Shown here: piece by piece, positions 38,252-52,529 of the stretch | Layout of the letters: each line of letters starts with the position of its first letter | Position numbering within the stretch: position 1 is the first letter of the stretch | Assembly (NCBI RefSeq): GCF_014851395.1 | Contig: NW_024041150.1 | Location: 7,758,208 to 7,822,207, forward strand | DNA length: 64,000 nt | Direction of reading: 5' to 3' | Source: Micropterus salmoides | Lineage: Eukaryota > Chordata > Actinopteri > Centrarchiformes > Centrarchidae | Program-made: the position numbers and the translations under genes | The notes under the pieces: model-generated | The model's input: the letters and a program-made list of their open reading frames with translations, nothing else | Databases searched by the model: none | Told to the model about the DNA's origin: nothing

Positions 38252-38697
38252 TTAAAGGATAAGGCTAGTGATATTGTGATTTTTTTTATTATTGAAATTT
38301 AAGACCAAAACCAACAATGTGTTACTCAGTCTCTCAGTATTGTCTGACTTCCCTGTCTATGGCACTCAGCTGCAAGCCCATTCATTCCTTATGAAGATGT
38401 AAATCTTTAAAAAGGGTTCACAAATATTAGTTGTTATATTGAGTATTTTTGGCAGCAGGACGGTGTCTTGTGGAACTGACTCAAATTAAACTACTGTGCT
38501 CATGTCAATCTTAATGAAGGAATATGTTATCCAGTGAAAAGGTGTGGAGCTCTATGTCTCAGAGGAACAAGATACATCAGGCTTTGGCTACACAGACAAT
38601 ACTTGTTAGAAAGATCAATACATTGTTGATTTTGGTCTTTTCAGGGGATTTAGTGACAATAAGAAAAATCTAGGATAACACCAGCCTTATCCTTTAA
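38252..38697. mobile_element. TTAA-flanked MITE
   Basis: The left end is TTAAAGGATAAGGCTAGTG, and the right end reverse-complemented is TTAAAGGATAAGGCTGGTG. Near-perfect inverted ends of about 19 bases around 446 bases without coding content, starting from TTAA on both sides, suggest a piggyBac-type non-autonomous element. Confidence 0.75.
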
Positions 38698-38699
38698 GG

Positions 38700-39515
38700 T
38701 GGCGAGATGGCCTTGCAGTTAGTCGAAGGGGACTTGATCTCCGTACACAGCCACATCCCAACCTGATCCTCTGAAACGCAAATGGGATTTATGATTTGCC
38801 ACCAAGGTGAAGTCAGCTTCAAACTGAGCGGGGTGACTGACTGCTAGTCTGATGCTATGCAAAGTGTCAGGCAATTTCATTGGACTCAAATGTGAATGTA
38901 AACTCTCGTTTTCGTCAGATAAGCCTCACAATAAGTGTGTCGTAGCTTAGGTTAATTCAGAAACCTGAATGCACACAGAGAAGAATCAATGTCAGCTGTT
39001 AAACTGGCACATTTGTGGCTATATGTTGTAAATTGCAATTCTGCTGTATTTTTGTGTGATAAATGTAAATACCAAAAAAAGCATAGGATCAAATTCAAGT
39101 CTACTTTTAAATGCATCGTTGAAAATGTTTGTTGACAGTGAAATTACAGCTATTTATCTATCCATGCAGTGTCTATAAGAATATAGTTGTAAACATATGT
39201 GAGGTCAGTTGAATAAATTATATTGTTTAGCACAATCACTATGGTGTTCTCTCTCCATATGTACGTACTTGCATCTTGAATTTTACAGATTACATGTTTT
39301 CATGTGTTTCACACATGTCAAATTTTAACTATTTTTTATTCTCAACTAATTAATAAGATGTGAAAAAAAAATAGAAAGATGGACAAATGTGTGTGCATGT
39401 GTGGGAGTGTGTGTGTGTCTATAGGGTAATCTAAGGGTTAGCGCCTGCTTGGGCCCATCAATCATGACGCCCGCCTCAACTGCCAAATTGACAGTGCTGT
39501 CAATCTCTCTGTTTC
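38700..39515. other. intergenic, nothing recognised
   Basis: AT-rich sequence with no coding or repeat structure that I can name. Confidence 0.4.
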
Positions 39516-39530
39516 ACACACACACACACT

Positions 39531-39574
<44 letters not shown>

Positions 39575-39588
39575 CGCACACACACACT
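39516..39588. repeat. (CA)n microsatellite
   Basis: An imperfect CA run broken by CTCACG and CGTTCG. Confidence 0.95.
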
Positions 39589-40074
39589 TCTCAGATCCCA
39601 GTATGTCTACACCAGTGTGACCCCTGGCTGATGGAAGAAACCTTCATATTGGGGTTTTCAGTTATTAAACTCTACCTCCTAAGTAGAAATAACAAAAGGT
39701 GGGTGCTGAAGTTCTTTCTTTACTGTATGTGAAGGTATTATAATTTAAAACATGTTTGGAAGAAAAGGACACGATTGTATTGGCAAACATCAAGATACCA
39801 GGATGGAAAAAAATAATTTAAATGAAATTCAGAAAAAAGTCCTTTACCTGTTATGAGTGACAAGAGGCCCATAACTGTAATTTCAGACAAAACCCTACTA
39901 ATTTGTTGGATGTAATTCATACCACAAAACCTATGAAAGACAGGAGCAGAGGCGAGAATAATTTATTGTTTTGCTGTGACAAGTCAAGACCAAGTGTTGA
40001 GTCCTTAACCACTCAGTAGATAGATAGATAGATAGATAGATAGATCTAGTTTTATGTGCATTACTGCTGCCAAC

Positions 40075-40590
40075 AACTGCATGCACGTCGCGGTTCCTCG
40101 CGGGTCTATTTCAAGTATTTAAAAACGATTAATAAAATATTCTTTATGTGGTTCATCAACGGTGATAAATTATCCAAAAGTCCCGCGAGGCTCACAACAC
40201 CAGTGAGGCTGGGGCTCCGTCTCTTTAGCAAGTGTTCTTCCACTGCCACTGCACACATACATGCTACGCTTACACATGCGCACTGACGCCCCAGGGTTAG
40301 GGTTACAATTTTGGATTTATTCACATACTTCAAAAACATTTATTGAAAGTTTTATTATTTTTACATATTTATGTACAGCATTAAACGTTGAAATGTATAT
40401 TGTAATAGGCTGTATATTAACTTATTGGGAGAAAACTGGTAGTTCTATGTAAAATCAGACGTTGAGCACCCCATATCGCCAAAATGGCACAATCCTTGTT
40501 TCACTGCAAAGCTTCCACTGTCAGATTGACAGTCGAATCAGGCTCCGCCCATCGAAGCATCGAATCTTGGAATATTCGGGGTCAGCCCTA
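40075..40590. mobile_element. hAT-like non-autonomous element, copy A
   Basis: The sequence from TGCATGCACGTCGCGGTTCC to GAATATTCGGGGTCAGCCCTA is repeated in diverged form at 42425-42760. Shared landmarks are GGTAGTTCTATGTAAAATCA, CCAAAATGGCA and CGAATCAGGCTCC. The terminal TAGGGCTGACCCCGAATATT (minus strand) resembles hAT-type inverted repeat ends. The left terminus is not clearly defined. Confidence 0.6.
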
Positions 40591-40702
<112 letters not shown>

Positions 40703-41460
40703 GAGGGAAATTCAAGTATCCAATAGCATACGAAACATACATACATTAAACATACATTTAACCTATATTAAAATCAAGTTCAAAATAAACAGGAGCCACA
40801 GTAAACAGTGCGAATGGAGTGCAAGTGGATGTAAACAGTACAGATAGTGTGCAAATGGAAATAAAGGGGACAGATGGAGTGCCTGCCTTGGCTAGGAGCT
40901 GTTGTGCAGTCTGATGGCCAGGGGGACAAAAGAGTTTTTAAGTCTGTTAGTGGAGCTAGACCGACGGTGTTGTGCAGAGGGTGGTGGTCGTAGTCCAGTA
41001 TGGACAGAAGTTTGTCCAGGGTCCATCTTTCTGAGTCTAGCTCTGTGCCCACCACTGAGCCAGCTCTCCTCACCAGGCTGTCAAGTCGACCGGCATCTCT
41101 CTTTTTGGTGTTTCCTCCCGAGCAAACTACAGCAGACTGGTAAAATATCTGCAGCAGTTTTTTGCAGGTATTGAAGGACCCCAGCCTTCTCAGGAAGAAC
41201 TCTGCCCTTTCCTGTAGAGACTTATCATATTTGCTGTCCAGTCCAGCTTGTCATCCAGCTGCAGCCCCAGATATTTGTATGTCCTGACCACCTCTCCATC
41301 AACACCCCTCGATGGACACAGGTTGGAGATGCGGTTTCTTCCTTCTGAAGTCCACCACCATCTCATTGGTCTTGGAGGTGTTCAGCTGGTGGTCCTGATG
41401 GTTGGTCCTGCAATACCTCACAAAGTCCTCAACCAGGGTCCAGTATGCATCAAATTTAAT
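40703..41460 (-). mobile_element. non-LTR retrotransposon fragment (RT C-terminal end)
   Basis: Minus-strand frames give NTSKTNEMVVDFRRKK, then VVRTYKYLG-like sequence, a RLDSLVRRAGSVVGTELDSE block and LSILDYDHHPLHNTVG. These are the thumb and C-terminal end of a fish LINE reverse transcriptase. Frames shift several times and the palm is absent, so it is a 5'-truncated dead copy ending in the GATA tail. Confidence 0.75.
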
Positions 41461-41464
41461 TTAA

Positions 41465-42424
41465 TATTAAAAGTTTAACTACAGCAACATAATGATAGTA
41501 ATATTAAGAAAACACCACTTGGTTTAATAATTTATTCATCATCTTGCAGCACAGGATACATATTAGCATGCCTTATTTCAATTGGCACATCTAATTTAGT
41601 GCAAATTAAGGGTATTACATAAAATGACAGCATCTTTTAAAGCACGGTGCCTCTTAACTGAGTACATAATGTTCTTTTCACTTTCTTCACTCACATCTCT
41701 ATCAGGAGGATTTCTATATCTGACAAGGCTCCATGTGCTTCTCTATATACTGCAAACAACCATAAGAATCCATGAAAAAGCTAGACACTTATTGTTTTAT
41801 TTTAATGTGTAATTTTTCACTTTTTCCAGCTAATGATATGATTTATTGAGTCATTATGGTTCAGTTTAGAGCAACTTCCAGTCTTTCTAAATCCAATTGA
41901 GGCAGTTATGTTTCAATGTCTAAAACTGATATGAAGGGTTTTCAAAATAACAGACTTGATTTTATATGTAGATGTTACACTTCTCCCTGTCACCGCTTCA
42001 TCTTGGGGGAATCATGTATGCACCTTCAACACCTCTAGACCAATACCTAACAGCAAACTATTATTCTGCCCTTAGAAAGAGATGGAGGCATGTGATCAGT
42101 TATAATGGTTTTTAGTGTAAGTGCCAATGAAACCTGCCACAGTGTCAGATGATTTGCCTGCAGGTGACAGACATGAGATTGGCCTGATGTAATTAAAATT
42201 ATAGGGAAGCATGTTTAAAGTATGTTATCTCACAAAAACACACCGGAAAATAGTCAAGGTAGTTCCCCATTAATCTTGAGAAGCTGCTGAACTGCAGTCT
42301 CTATTCATTAGTCAATGGAACTTACACTGTACATTTACAGCTAAACTGAGGCTTCTTGTTGATCATTGTCACTCTGCTCTGCTCTCCTGCCATTTACTGG
42401 TCTTGTGCCGAGTTGCATGCACAC
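41465..42424. other. intergenic, nothing recognised
   Basis: AT-rich sequence with no coding or repeat signal that I can support. Confidence 0.4.
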
Positions 42425-42760
42425 CGAGAATTTCATGCACCTCGCGGTTTCTCACGGGCCTGTTTAAAAACAATATAATATTGTTTGTGTGGTTCGTCAG
42501 TGGTGATAAATGATTTGAACATTCTTTTCACACTTTTATTTACAGCATTATATGTTGATATTTAAATCATATCAGGCTAAATATTAGCTAATTAGGAAAA
42601 AAATGGTAGTTCTATGTAAAATCAGAGAGAACCCCCATAAAGCCAAAATGGCATGATCCTTGTTTCATGAAGTCTCTGCGAAGATTCGACCGTCGAATCA
42701 GGCTCCTTCTATTGAAGCCATCTTAAAATATTTGGCGTCACTCCTACACCTGTGCTTTTT
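42425..42760. mobile_element. hAT-like non-autonomous element, copy B
   Basis: Diverged match to 40075-40590, shorter by loss of the segment between the GTGATAAAT and ATTTACAGCATTA blocks. The end ATATTTGGCGTCACTCCTA is a worn version of the copy A terminus. Confidence 0.55.
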
Positions 42761-42999
42761 CTACTATGACAAGTAAAAATGTCTGCTGTGAAAAAGGCCT
42801 ATTAGGCTTGACTATTGTGTCTCTATAGGACATCTTTCCATCTGTCTATTATTATCAGACTCTTGCAAGAACATATTTGTATTCACATCTTCATTTTCCC
42901 ATACTTATGTACAAAATGGGGTCATCCATGCTTTTCTTTATGTATCTTTACATATTGTCAATTTCAAACATGTTTTCGTTGGGCCAAGGTTGTCCAATG

Positions 43000-43645
43000 T
43001 CAAAGATGCAGACTTTCATGGATAAGATCTAAAGGTTCTTTGCAGATGATGCACTTCTGTTTGCTTCATCACATCATGAACCGCTCGGGATGATAGCCAT
43101 GGTTCTCTCTGTGAAAATAGTGGATTGCTCCCTCTAGGTAGGGAGTGAGTTTCTGTCCCAAGTGAAGGAGTTCAAGTATCTCGGGGTCTTGTTCACCAGT
43201 GAAGTTAGAATGAAGTGTGAGATTGACAGGCAGATTGGTGCTGCTTAAGCAATACTGCAGATGATGTACTGGATGGTTGTGGTAAAGCAGATTGACCAGT
43301 ACATTCATGTTCCAACCCTCACCTATGATAACCAGCTTTGGCTAGTAACTGAAAGAGGAGGATATAAGCAGTCAAAATCAGTTCCCTCTGTAGGGTGGCT
43401 GGGTAAGGAGCTCGGACATCCAGAGAGAGCTCGGAGTGGTCAGATCTGAGTACCTCCTGGCCTCTACGTCCAACTGTAAGGAGACCCAGAACATGCTGGA
43501 GAGATTATGTATCTCACATGACTTGGGAATGCCTTGGGATCCCCGAGGAGAAGCTGGAAAAAGTTGCTGGGGAGATGCATGTCTGGACTACCTTGCTTAG
43601 CCTGCTGCCACTATGACCTGGCCCTGAATAAATGGAAGAAAATTA
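43000..43645 (+). mobile_element. RTE/Rex3-like LINE fragment
   Basis: Plus-strand frames show FFADDALLFASSHHE (catalytic Asp pair), VKEFKYLGVLFTSE, an RWRDYISHMTWECLGIPEEK-like end and LLSLLPL followed by a stop, with the tail AAGAAAATTAATGAATGGA. This is the classic 3' half of RTE-clade (Rex3-type) elements in fish. Stops and frame changes show it is inactive. Confidence 0.75.
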
Positions 43646-43649
43646 ATGA

Positions 43650-46600
43650 ATGGAGGACAATGTAGAAAATAATGATTGTTTTTGCTTTCAATATACCCTA
43701 TTTTGGTGTATTTTGTCACTCAAATAGTACACGCACAATCAAAACTACTATTAGACAAGACCCAGAATCGAAATGTTAAATGATCTTACCTGCACAGTGT
43801 GCTGGAGAGGTGAACATTGTGTTGGGCAACACAGCTTGTATAGAGGAAGATGATTGTTTTTGCATCATAGTGAGAATACCCCCTTATAAACTGTTGGGCT
43901 CAAAAGCACAAATCAGAGGTCTTATTCTTCTTTAGTGGAGCTTTTCATGGTGTATGTATCATTGGCCAACATAATCCATCGAAAAAACACACAACCTCTG
44001 ATGTTCGTCATGTGTTTATCCCCACAATCCTCTGATTGAACTCCCAGCTGGTCTAGTAAGCACTTTGTGTTTGAAAAGAGTTCTCTGTGTATCCATAGAT
44101 GTTGATGATGATTTTTTTCATCCCCACAGCCTAGCCACAGGCTTCACAACTTAAACTTTGTCCTCGCTGAAGCTTCCTCTGTTTTCAAAACAAAAGAGAA
44201 TTCCCTGGACGTCATCGTAGCATGTAAGTCAAACATATACACAGAAAGATGAGCACACGCATACATTCAGCCCTGCAGCACAGCTCATGACTTATTCTCT
44301 CTAAAATGACAAAAAGTCAGGAAGGCAGTTTCAAGTGCTGATGAAAAGACACATTATACTCTGTAACACCCTTTAAATCTTTTATTTATCAATTAAATAT
44401 TATCCTACATTTTTATCGCTTCGAGCTTTTAATAACAGCTATGATTTAATGCCTAATAATAAAATTAAATTAAACTGACCTCCATGTATATCCATATCAG
44501 TATGGAGATGGATGATCCAGGGATGAAGATGCAGCTTGGACCCCTCTTTTGGCCATTACTGATGCCGAAGTTGTTACCTCGATGTTGCATTCTGAGCTGG
44601 AAGTATCAATCTACAGAAGCAGCCACTTGGGTTAATAAACAGAATTTATTGGCTTCAATATGGAGAGAGAGGAGCCGATTTTTTTTTCAACTATCCATAC
44701 TTCTTCATAGGGCCAAGATGCCTTTTGCATTTTAAACTGATAATAGAAAGAGGTGGTAAAATGTATGAATGGCGTAGCTGAAAGAGAGTGAATGAAGGAG
44801 CCGAAGAGAAGAAATTAAGTTGACTGACTGAAAGCTGAGCACAGGTTTATGTTGTCCTTTTTAATAAAAGGCATTGTGGCAAATCGTCTTCAGTACCCAT
44901 ACACAGTGGTAGCATATGTGGAACATGTGTCTATTGCCAATATTACTTTAAAAAATTTATTTAAATACAAGTAGATACATTTAGATGTTGGCTTTGCTAC
45001 CCAACAGTTTTGCCCATGAAGCAGGCCGAGGTGAATTCATCTGAGAAAGACAGAGAAGGGAGTCACAAATGCAGCATAAAAACAAAAAGTGAGTAAATCA
45101 AATAATAGGACATTAAATTTATTTTTTAAAGAACAAAGTCTTGCTAAAGAAGAGAAAGGGGGATGATGTAATTTAAAGCAATAAATCTTGGCCCATTTAC
45201 TGCGGGTTATGGCCAGCCTGGACAGTCATTGTCATTATTCACATTAGACTAAGTGCTGCACTTCTCAGGTTATTGTGAGGGGAAAGGAAGGAGGGAGAAA
45301 TGAATGGGAATGCCAGACATTTACTGTTGCACCCTTACCTCATATGAGGGATGGACTGGGCTGAGAGTCTCCACCCATCCACCCATCCGCTATGTCCTTG
45401 CTTCTATCCTTTAACACTTAGTGGCTGATCTCATGGGAGTTTCTTCAGGAGTAAAATGTTGGCTACTTCAATATGTCAATCACTAAGCCTGTAATTGATT
45501 ATTATTCATACTGTTTATTTTCAGTTTATTGTTTTTTTCTTTTCATATTTATTACGGTTAGTTGTTGAGTTGTTGACTGACACCTATTTCAGGAAAAACG
45601 CCTAAAATGACTTTCCCGAAATGAATCAGTAATAACTCCTCAACAATTTGGTCAAGATGCATAATTAAGGAATATGAATCAAAATAAATGAACCTATTTA
45701 TCTTTCTATTAAAGAGTAAATGGAGATGCAATAAGGTAAATATGATATTTTCATCCTCGCCTGGCAATATCACCATCAAAACCATCATTCAGTAGATTAT
45801 AATGCAACTGAATATCTTCTAATACGCCTGGAATACAACTGTAACTGTAAATCTGATGAAAAGAAACTAATATACAACAGTTATTACACAATTTTTCAAC
45901 AATATACCAGGTGCGTTGGTGCTCAGCTGGTTAATTGTTTTGCTCTACGTTTCCCTGAGATCACTTGATTCAACAATTTGTCAATTACTGTGATGCCTTT
46001 TCCCACTCATTTTCTGCTACTCACTGATGGTCTGTAGGCAAAGCTCTGTTTGCTGTGTGTCCAATTCACCGGTGTTCAACTGCTCATACTTCTGTTTCCA
46101 GAGAAGAGGTCTTCAAGCTTGCTCTAAAAACCAGGGGACCCGATCTGAACCACACCTACTCTCACTTACAGAACCATGCTTTAAAGTGTAACCTTTCATT
46201 TAAACATTATTGCTGATAACCTTCTCTTGAACTTGTCTGGTCTGGACAAACCACTTTGAGTAGCGTCGTGCAGGAGAAAACCATTGTTACATATCCAACC
46301 ATTTTTTATTGTATTAAGACGTTTCCACACAGTTAAGGCTGCTTTATTTTATACTATTCTCATTGGTAACGAATCCATGCGAGTCATGAGAGACCAAAAG
46401 TAATAATGTTTGAGTCCGTCTCACTTTCTGACTCATCACCATATAACATAAATAGACTATCTTTGCTTGTGCAACTTCCTTTTTGTAGTCAATAAAATTA
46501 TTTTAATGGTATAGACACATATACCCAGGAATTGCACACACACACTCACACACACAGATACTCACATAGCCACCCTGTCCCCAGGGTACATTTTATTAAT

Positions 46601-48548
46601 GCTGGCAATACTGCAGACAGGAACATAAATTATTGGAGGATTTATTATAGCTATTGCTACGGCAAGACTATTGTAGCACCGTAACAAACAGAGACTGGGA
46701 AAACAGTCATGTATCACTTACTAAGCACATTGTACTGTCGTTCTGCAGGCAGTCTTCAAATGCCATAGTTCAACTTTTCTTGCGATCATACTACATTTAT
46801 CGCTGAAATATCCCTGTTTCACGTAAAAAAAAAAAGGCAATGGACACAAGTTCTGGGAAGAAATATTGAAGTTGAATAAAACATTGAAGTTCTGCTCTGT
46901 CAGGTACTGATTGCCACTGATGAGCTGCATTATAATCCGTATTTCTTTTCATTTCCCATTCCTTTGCTTGGTCACACAAATTGATTTTCATTACACCTGT
47001 GAAAGACTATACTACAGACAGTCTTTGATAAAGATAATAACATTTATGCCAGATTCTCCTGATTTTGCTGTCTGCCATTTCAGTGATTACTGTTGTTCCG
47101 GGAGAGAAAGGTTTCAGTTTTTATTCCTTTCTGTTTCAAAGGAATTAGCATCCTGCTTTCAGTCTCAAGTGGGTTTCACAATAGCCACAACAAATATACC
47201 GATAGAGAGAGCTCATTCTGACAGTGACACACTTTCTCTTGTGGTCCAAACTGCCAGTATTAGAAAAGTAACGAGCATTGTTTATTTTGTAAAAAATAAT
47301 ACAGATCTTGTACATTAGAACTCATTTTTTCTGTTTGTCATCATCGTTATCATGGTTGATAATGTCTGATATACTTCTTCCAAAAGCAGGTTTTCTTTTA
47401 TTAAATTATGCCTGCAGTCTGTGATCTGGATGCACTCTGGACAATACCTTTGGACAGGTACAGTGTCGGGTTGGATAATAAGCAATGGAAAATATCACAT
47501 GGCTATAACTGAGTTAACTCCAGTCATACTAACGTACAATTTAATTTATTAGAGTTGTCCTCCATGCTGCTTCTATACACAGCGCAGGTTTTGGTTCCAA
47601 TCACTGAACAGGCTCTTTAGAGTCTCTATGGAAACATTTCGACACATTTATCACTCAGGGTTAGAGCAGATCCTATTTTTTGTGCTTAAGCTATTGTGTT
47701 TCTTGCAGAAAATTAGGTGGTCATTGTGGTAATGGAAAAGCAGAAGTAGTAATTCACAAAAACGATCCCTACAGAGATGAGTTGATAAGGAATCAGTGTG
47801 TTTCTTTATATAAAATCTGTGTACAAAATAATAGAATATTCATCTAATACAATAACACAATCTAATCATCTTCTGTGCATGAGATGCATCGGCAAGCCTC
47901 TCTGGTGTGTGTTTCTGGTCTTGTCTCTTCTGCTACATGTCAAGCTTTCAGCTGTCAGACCCACTGGGACTCATTTTCTTGTACTTATTGACATCCCTTT
48001 TGTTTTTCTTTTTTTGCCGGCTTGAAAAAAGCATGTATTCAGTCAGTTTAAGACCTATGTCTGTCAAAACCATGATATTTCACAGCTTTGTCCATCATTC
48101 AATCATTCTATTTCAGTAACATTTACTCACTTAACTATGTTAGGGCATGTGGTATATGGTCAGGTTAAAAGAAATCCCTTGCTTAAGTAATTATATTTAC
48201 CTTCATTTTGACATTATTTTTATTTATATATATATAAACACATCGCTGTTTTATTATAGCCTCCATCTATCATCATTCCAGTAAAGCAATCACGCAGGTC
48301 TTTTTGTGTTTAGACAAACCACAGGTGTTTTCATTTGTGAAGCCAAATCACTTGTTCTCTCTAATCTGTTTGCAAATAGGATTTCTTCCCCCTGGTAGCA
48401 ACAAAAAAAAGTCTGACAGAAGACTATAGCAGCATATTTCATGATTTTCTGTGACTGACTGATGAACTGCACCTAATGTGTCAGATCACTGTAACACTGC
48501 GAGGAAAGACCAGCTCACACAACAACACAACTCTCACGGGAGCTGCAA

Positions 48549-48550
<2 letters not shown>
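43650..48550. other. gene-poor AT-rich stretch
   Basis: About 5 kb without a supported gene. A short exon-like patch flanked by CCCCACAG and GTAAGT at 44129-44223 has no recognisable product. No clear transposon body was found. Confidence 0.4.

Positions 48551-48624
<74 letters not shown>
48551..48624. repeat. (TG)37 microsatellite
   Basis: Uninterrupted TG dinucleotides. Confidence 0.97.
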
Positions 48625-48626
<2 letters not shown>

Positions 48627-48629
48627 CTA

Positions 48630-51600
48630 GGCCTTGGAAATGAAAAACCTGACATTCAGACTTGCCTGCTTTACCATTAATGATCTTCTTTGATCTTTAT
48701 TTTTCAATTGTGCAACCACTTATATCTGGCTTCACTGTATATCATCAATGATTTTAATGTATTTGCAAAGCGCTTTAAGTAAAGGGTCCTTTTTAGTTAT
48801 TCAGCCATTTTCGGTTCACTCATGGATAACTACCATCACCCATCTACGTTTATGGAATATAATTCAGCTGCACCTCTTTCGTTTGACAGACTCTGCAAGC
48901 TTTCTTATTACTTCTGCACTCACTGATTGCTGTGGTGGCTGCCTAAGTATTGAACTGCGGTAAATAATGAAAATGGTGTGTGTCCACTGTCGGTTCTCCT
49001 ATTGATCCCATCAGTGGTAAGTAGCTCTGCTCCAATTAGGCCATATTAGGCCTGAAGGAGAGGAGAGGAGAGGAGAGGAGATTATGGTTGTGTACTGTAT
49101 GAAATGTGAAGAAAAGGGTTCCCTGTAAAAAAGAACATATATTACCTTCAGTTAGCATTTCACAATAAGTCAGTGTAATGAGCAATGTGTTGATACAAAT
49201 GAACTGAGCCGCTATATTCTCACAGCCAATCAGTAAATCTCATTGTCTATATGTACTGTTAGTTACAAAGCAGAATCAATGGTAATTGACTCCTAAATAG
49301 CTCCACCCCCAGCTGCCTAAAACTTGTTTTTCCTCCTTGTTGAAGAGCCGACAGGAGCTGACTCTCGTCACAGCAATGGTAACATAATGAGCTGAGCCCA
49401 CACAACCTTCGATGCACAAATTATATGATACCACAGCTTGGGGAGGGAGGGGTCCCTCAGAGTGATTTAGTTAATGCCTGGACTCACAATGAATGTTCAG
49501 TGGGGAAAGGAGCTGCAGCCTTGAAGCCTCGTTAGAGAAACAGAGTGCTATAACCAAGGCTGTGCATGTGTGTGTTTGTGTCCACCTGTAAATAAGCTGC
49601 TCTTTTTGCTTCATTGCAGCCGCACATCTGGCTATCTTCCAGCAGTAGGTACCAAACGGGTTAAGGTGAGGTTTCAAACAAAGCAAAAAAATTAAATAAT
49701 CCAAGACTGAGATAAAAAGATGAAAGCTGGCTGGTGAAATGATGCTCATACATTAATATAGAAGAAATCAAAGACAGATTTTATTTCAAACTGAAGCTGT
49801 CATTTCTCATTTAATAAGACATTCACTTGGCACAGACGATTGTTTATTCTAGTTCCACTCTGATGGGACTGATGAATAGGCAAAAAAAATGATTTATCCC
49901 ATTTAAAATTATAATTTGAGAGGTTTATGTAAAAATGCCTCATTGTGCCATTTTAGAAGGAAAAGTATGTTTCTCAATCTACTCCACCCCTCCTCCACTG
50001 ATTATTTTTTGCTCAAAAAGTCATTGTAAGGCCTTCAGAAGTCAAAAATGAACCTTTACTACAAAGTAGCCTGACAATGTAAAAATACATGAAATGTATT
50101 ATCATGTTTTTTAAATCCCAAAAATTAATAAAAAATTCTATACATTTATATCATGCTATGATCATTCATCTATAATGTTTTAACAGCAGCTTTAATCTAT
50201 ATTAAAAATTGATCATATGACTACTTACAGTGACAGGGGTCGTTCGCAGTGATGTTTCTACAGAGAATTGTCAGCCACTCACAGTTCCTCTCATCTTTAT
50301 AGCATCTTTCAGCTCTAATTTTGGTTTTCCAGCGCACAACTTATAGTTCTCTCTCACTGCTCTCAAAACATTGTCTTTGGCTGCTAAAGGCAGCTGTTTT
50401 CTGCGAAAAATCTCTAAAAACTTAAGGTTCATGTACCTGTCCAGCACCACGCAACAGACAGATGAAGTTGGTGAGTAGCTGGTGAACACAGTATAGCAGC
50501 ATTTAACAGCTTATGAGCTAGATGTTTCCCCCAGGAATTGGTGGAAACCAAAACAGAGCTAAAAGCAGAGTGATGATAGAGTTTAAATTTGTCAAGTGGC
50601 CAGAAACACGACCCCAAATGTTTCTTTGGAATTGCTGGTGGTGTAAAAAACAACCTGTTCGCCACATTAGCTTAAACGGTGTCAATTTTGTGTTCACAGC
50701 TTGTTTCCTAAAAGTGACCAAAAATGTCTTACATATTTAATGCATATCTTATTTATGCCTTAATGCGTTGTGACATTTTGAGAAATGCGTTTATGGAGTT
50801 CGATAAGATTGATACCACTCTCATGTCTGTATGCTATATGAAGCGAGAGACAGTTGGTAGTCAGTTTAGCTTAGCACAAAAACTTGAAGCAAGGGGAAAC
50901 AGCTAGCCTGACTCCGTGTAAACATAATTAAATCTATCTACCAGCACCTCTAAAGCTCACCAATGAACATACTGCATCTCATTTGTTTGATCCATATGAA
51001 CAGTAAATGTAAAAACAATATCAGCCTCGTTTTAAGAAAAATATTTTTTTTTGCAATGTCACAGAGAAGTACTTCAGTGATGTATGTAGCCTTTTGATTT
51101 ATCTTACAGTGACTAAATTACATAATATTTGCATAACATTAGTTATGCAAATGTAGCTGGATTACAAAAAAATGAGTAACATTACCTTACATATCTGCTC
51201 CATCAGTTCTTCCCCGTTATTTTTGCTCCAATTCCAATGTTTTATGGTCATGATTCATATTGTAGCTATCTGGATTGGTTCAGGGCTAAAAAATACTTTT
51301 ATATAGGGATTTCTGGAAAAGTCTATGGGTTAAATCAATAGAGAATTTACTTCTGGAGCCGGAGCCATAAAAAAAGTGGGAGGTTACTGTTGAGCTCTAT
51401 TGGATCCTGGCTTTAGCTCTACGCTTAACACGTAGACAAGAGTTAATAGTTCAAAAAAGACAAAATGATCAGTTGATGTATCGGTCAAACCGTATCTGTA
51501 CCTGTATCTGTACACCTGTTGCAGCAGGCAGGATGTGTTTCTGATTAGAAGTGATATCAGCTGCTGGCTAACAGGCTAACAGGGCAGAAACATTTATCCT

Positions 51601-51780
51601 GCTAACAAAGCCCTGGCAGGGCCCCTGTCCTCCACTCTGCTCTCCTGTCATTTAGAGATGACATATGATTGAAGCGGGATATAGCTTGCCAATATCCCCC
51701 GTCGTCACACAAACACACACACACAGCTGCTGAGGAGGCAACCCAGAGAGGCGGACAGAGAGGCAGAGATGGATGAGCAG
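48630..51780. other. gene-poor AT-rich stretch
   Basis: No supported gene. It contains a short (GGAGA)5 run at 49056-49080 and ordinary AT-rich sequence. Confidence 0.4.
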
Positions 51781-51788
51781 CTGCTGTG

Positions 51789-51944
<156 letters not shown>

Positions 51945-52296
51945 GGCCAGTGTAGTCTTGGTTATTTATTTGATTATTTTTTCCGGTTTTACATCCCTCA
52001 TGAATCAAGAGGAATGGTTGAGTGTGAGTCTGGATATTGGCCATCTTCTCTGTTACGTGTGTGTGTGTGGTGTGGGGTATGAAACCACAGCAACATGATG
52101 ACTACAACCCAAGCACAACAGAATATACTTTGTTGGGCTGGTGTGATTCCCACAGTCCCATAGCTAATCACTAATTGAACAGACACATTACTTATTAAAT
52201 AATCAATTAATAATTGATTAATTAACAAGAGAAACTGATTCCAGTGGCACAACAAAATCTAATTATAGTATACAGCAGACACAGAGCGGTTTCCAT

Positions 52297-52522
52297 AGAT
52301 AGATCGATAGATAGATACATAGATCGATAGATAGATAGATAGATAGATACATAGATCGATAGATAGCTAGATAGATAGATCGATAGATAGATAGATAGAC
52401 AGATAGATAGATAGATAGATAGATACATAGATCGATAGATAGCTAGATCGATAGATCGATAGATCGATAGATAGATAGATAGATCGATAGATAGATAGAT
52501 AGACAGATAGATAGATAGAGAG
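52297..52522. repeat. compound GATA/GATC/GATACATA microsatellite
   Basis: GATA repeats mixed with GATC, GATAC and GACA variants over 225 bases. The array ends GAGAGGGAAATTA, the same kind of flank as the LINE tail at 40703, so it may be a LINE 3' tail whose body is lost. Confidence 0.95.
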
Positions 52523-52529
52523 GGAAATT

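Noticed and set aside
44129..44223. Possible exon between CCCCACAG and GTAAGT
   Set aside because: Short, with no recognisable product and no neighbouring exons; chance splice signals are common in AT-rich DNA.
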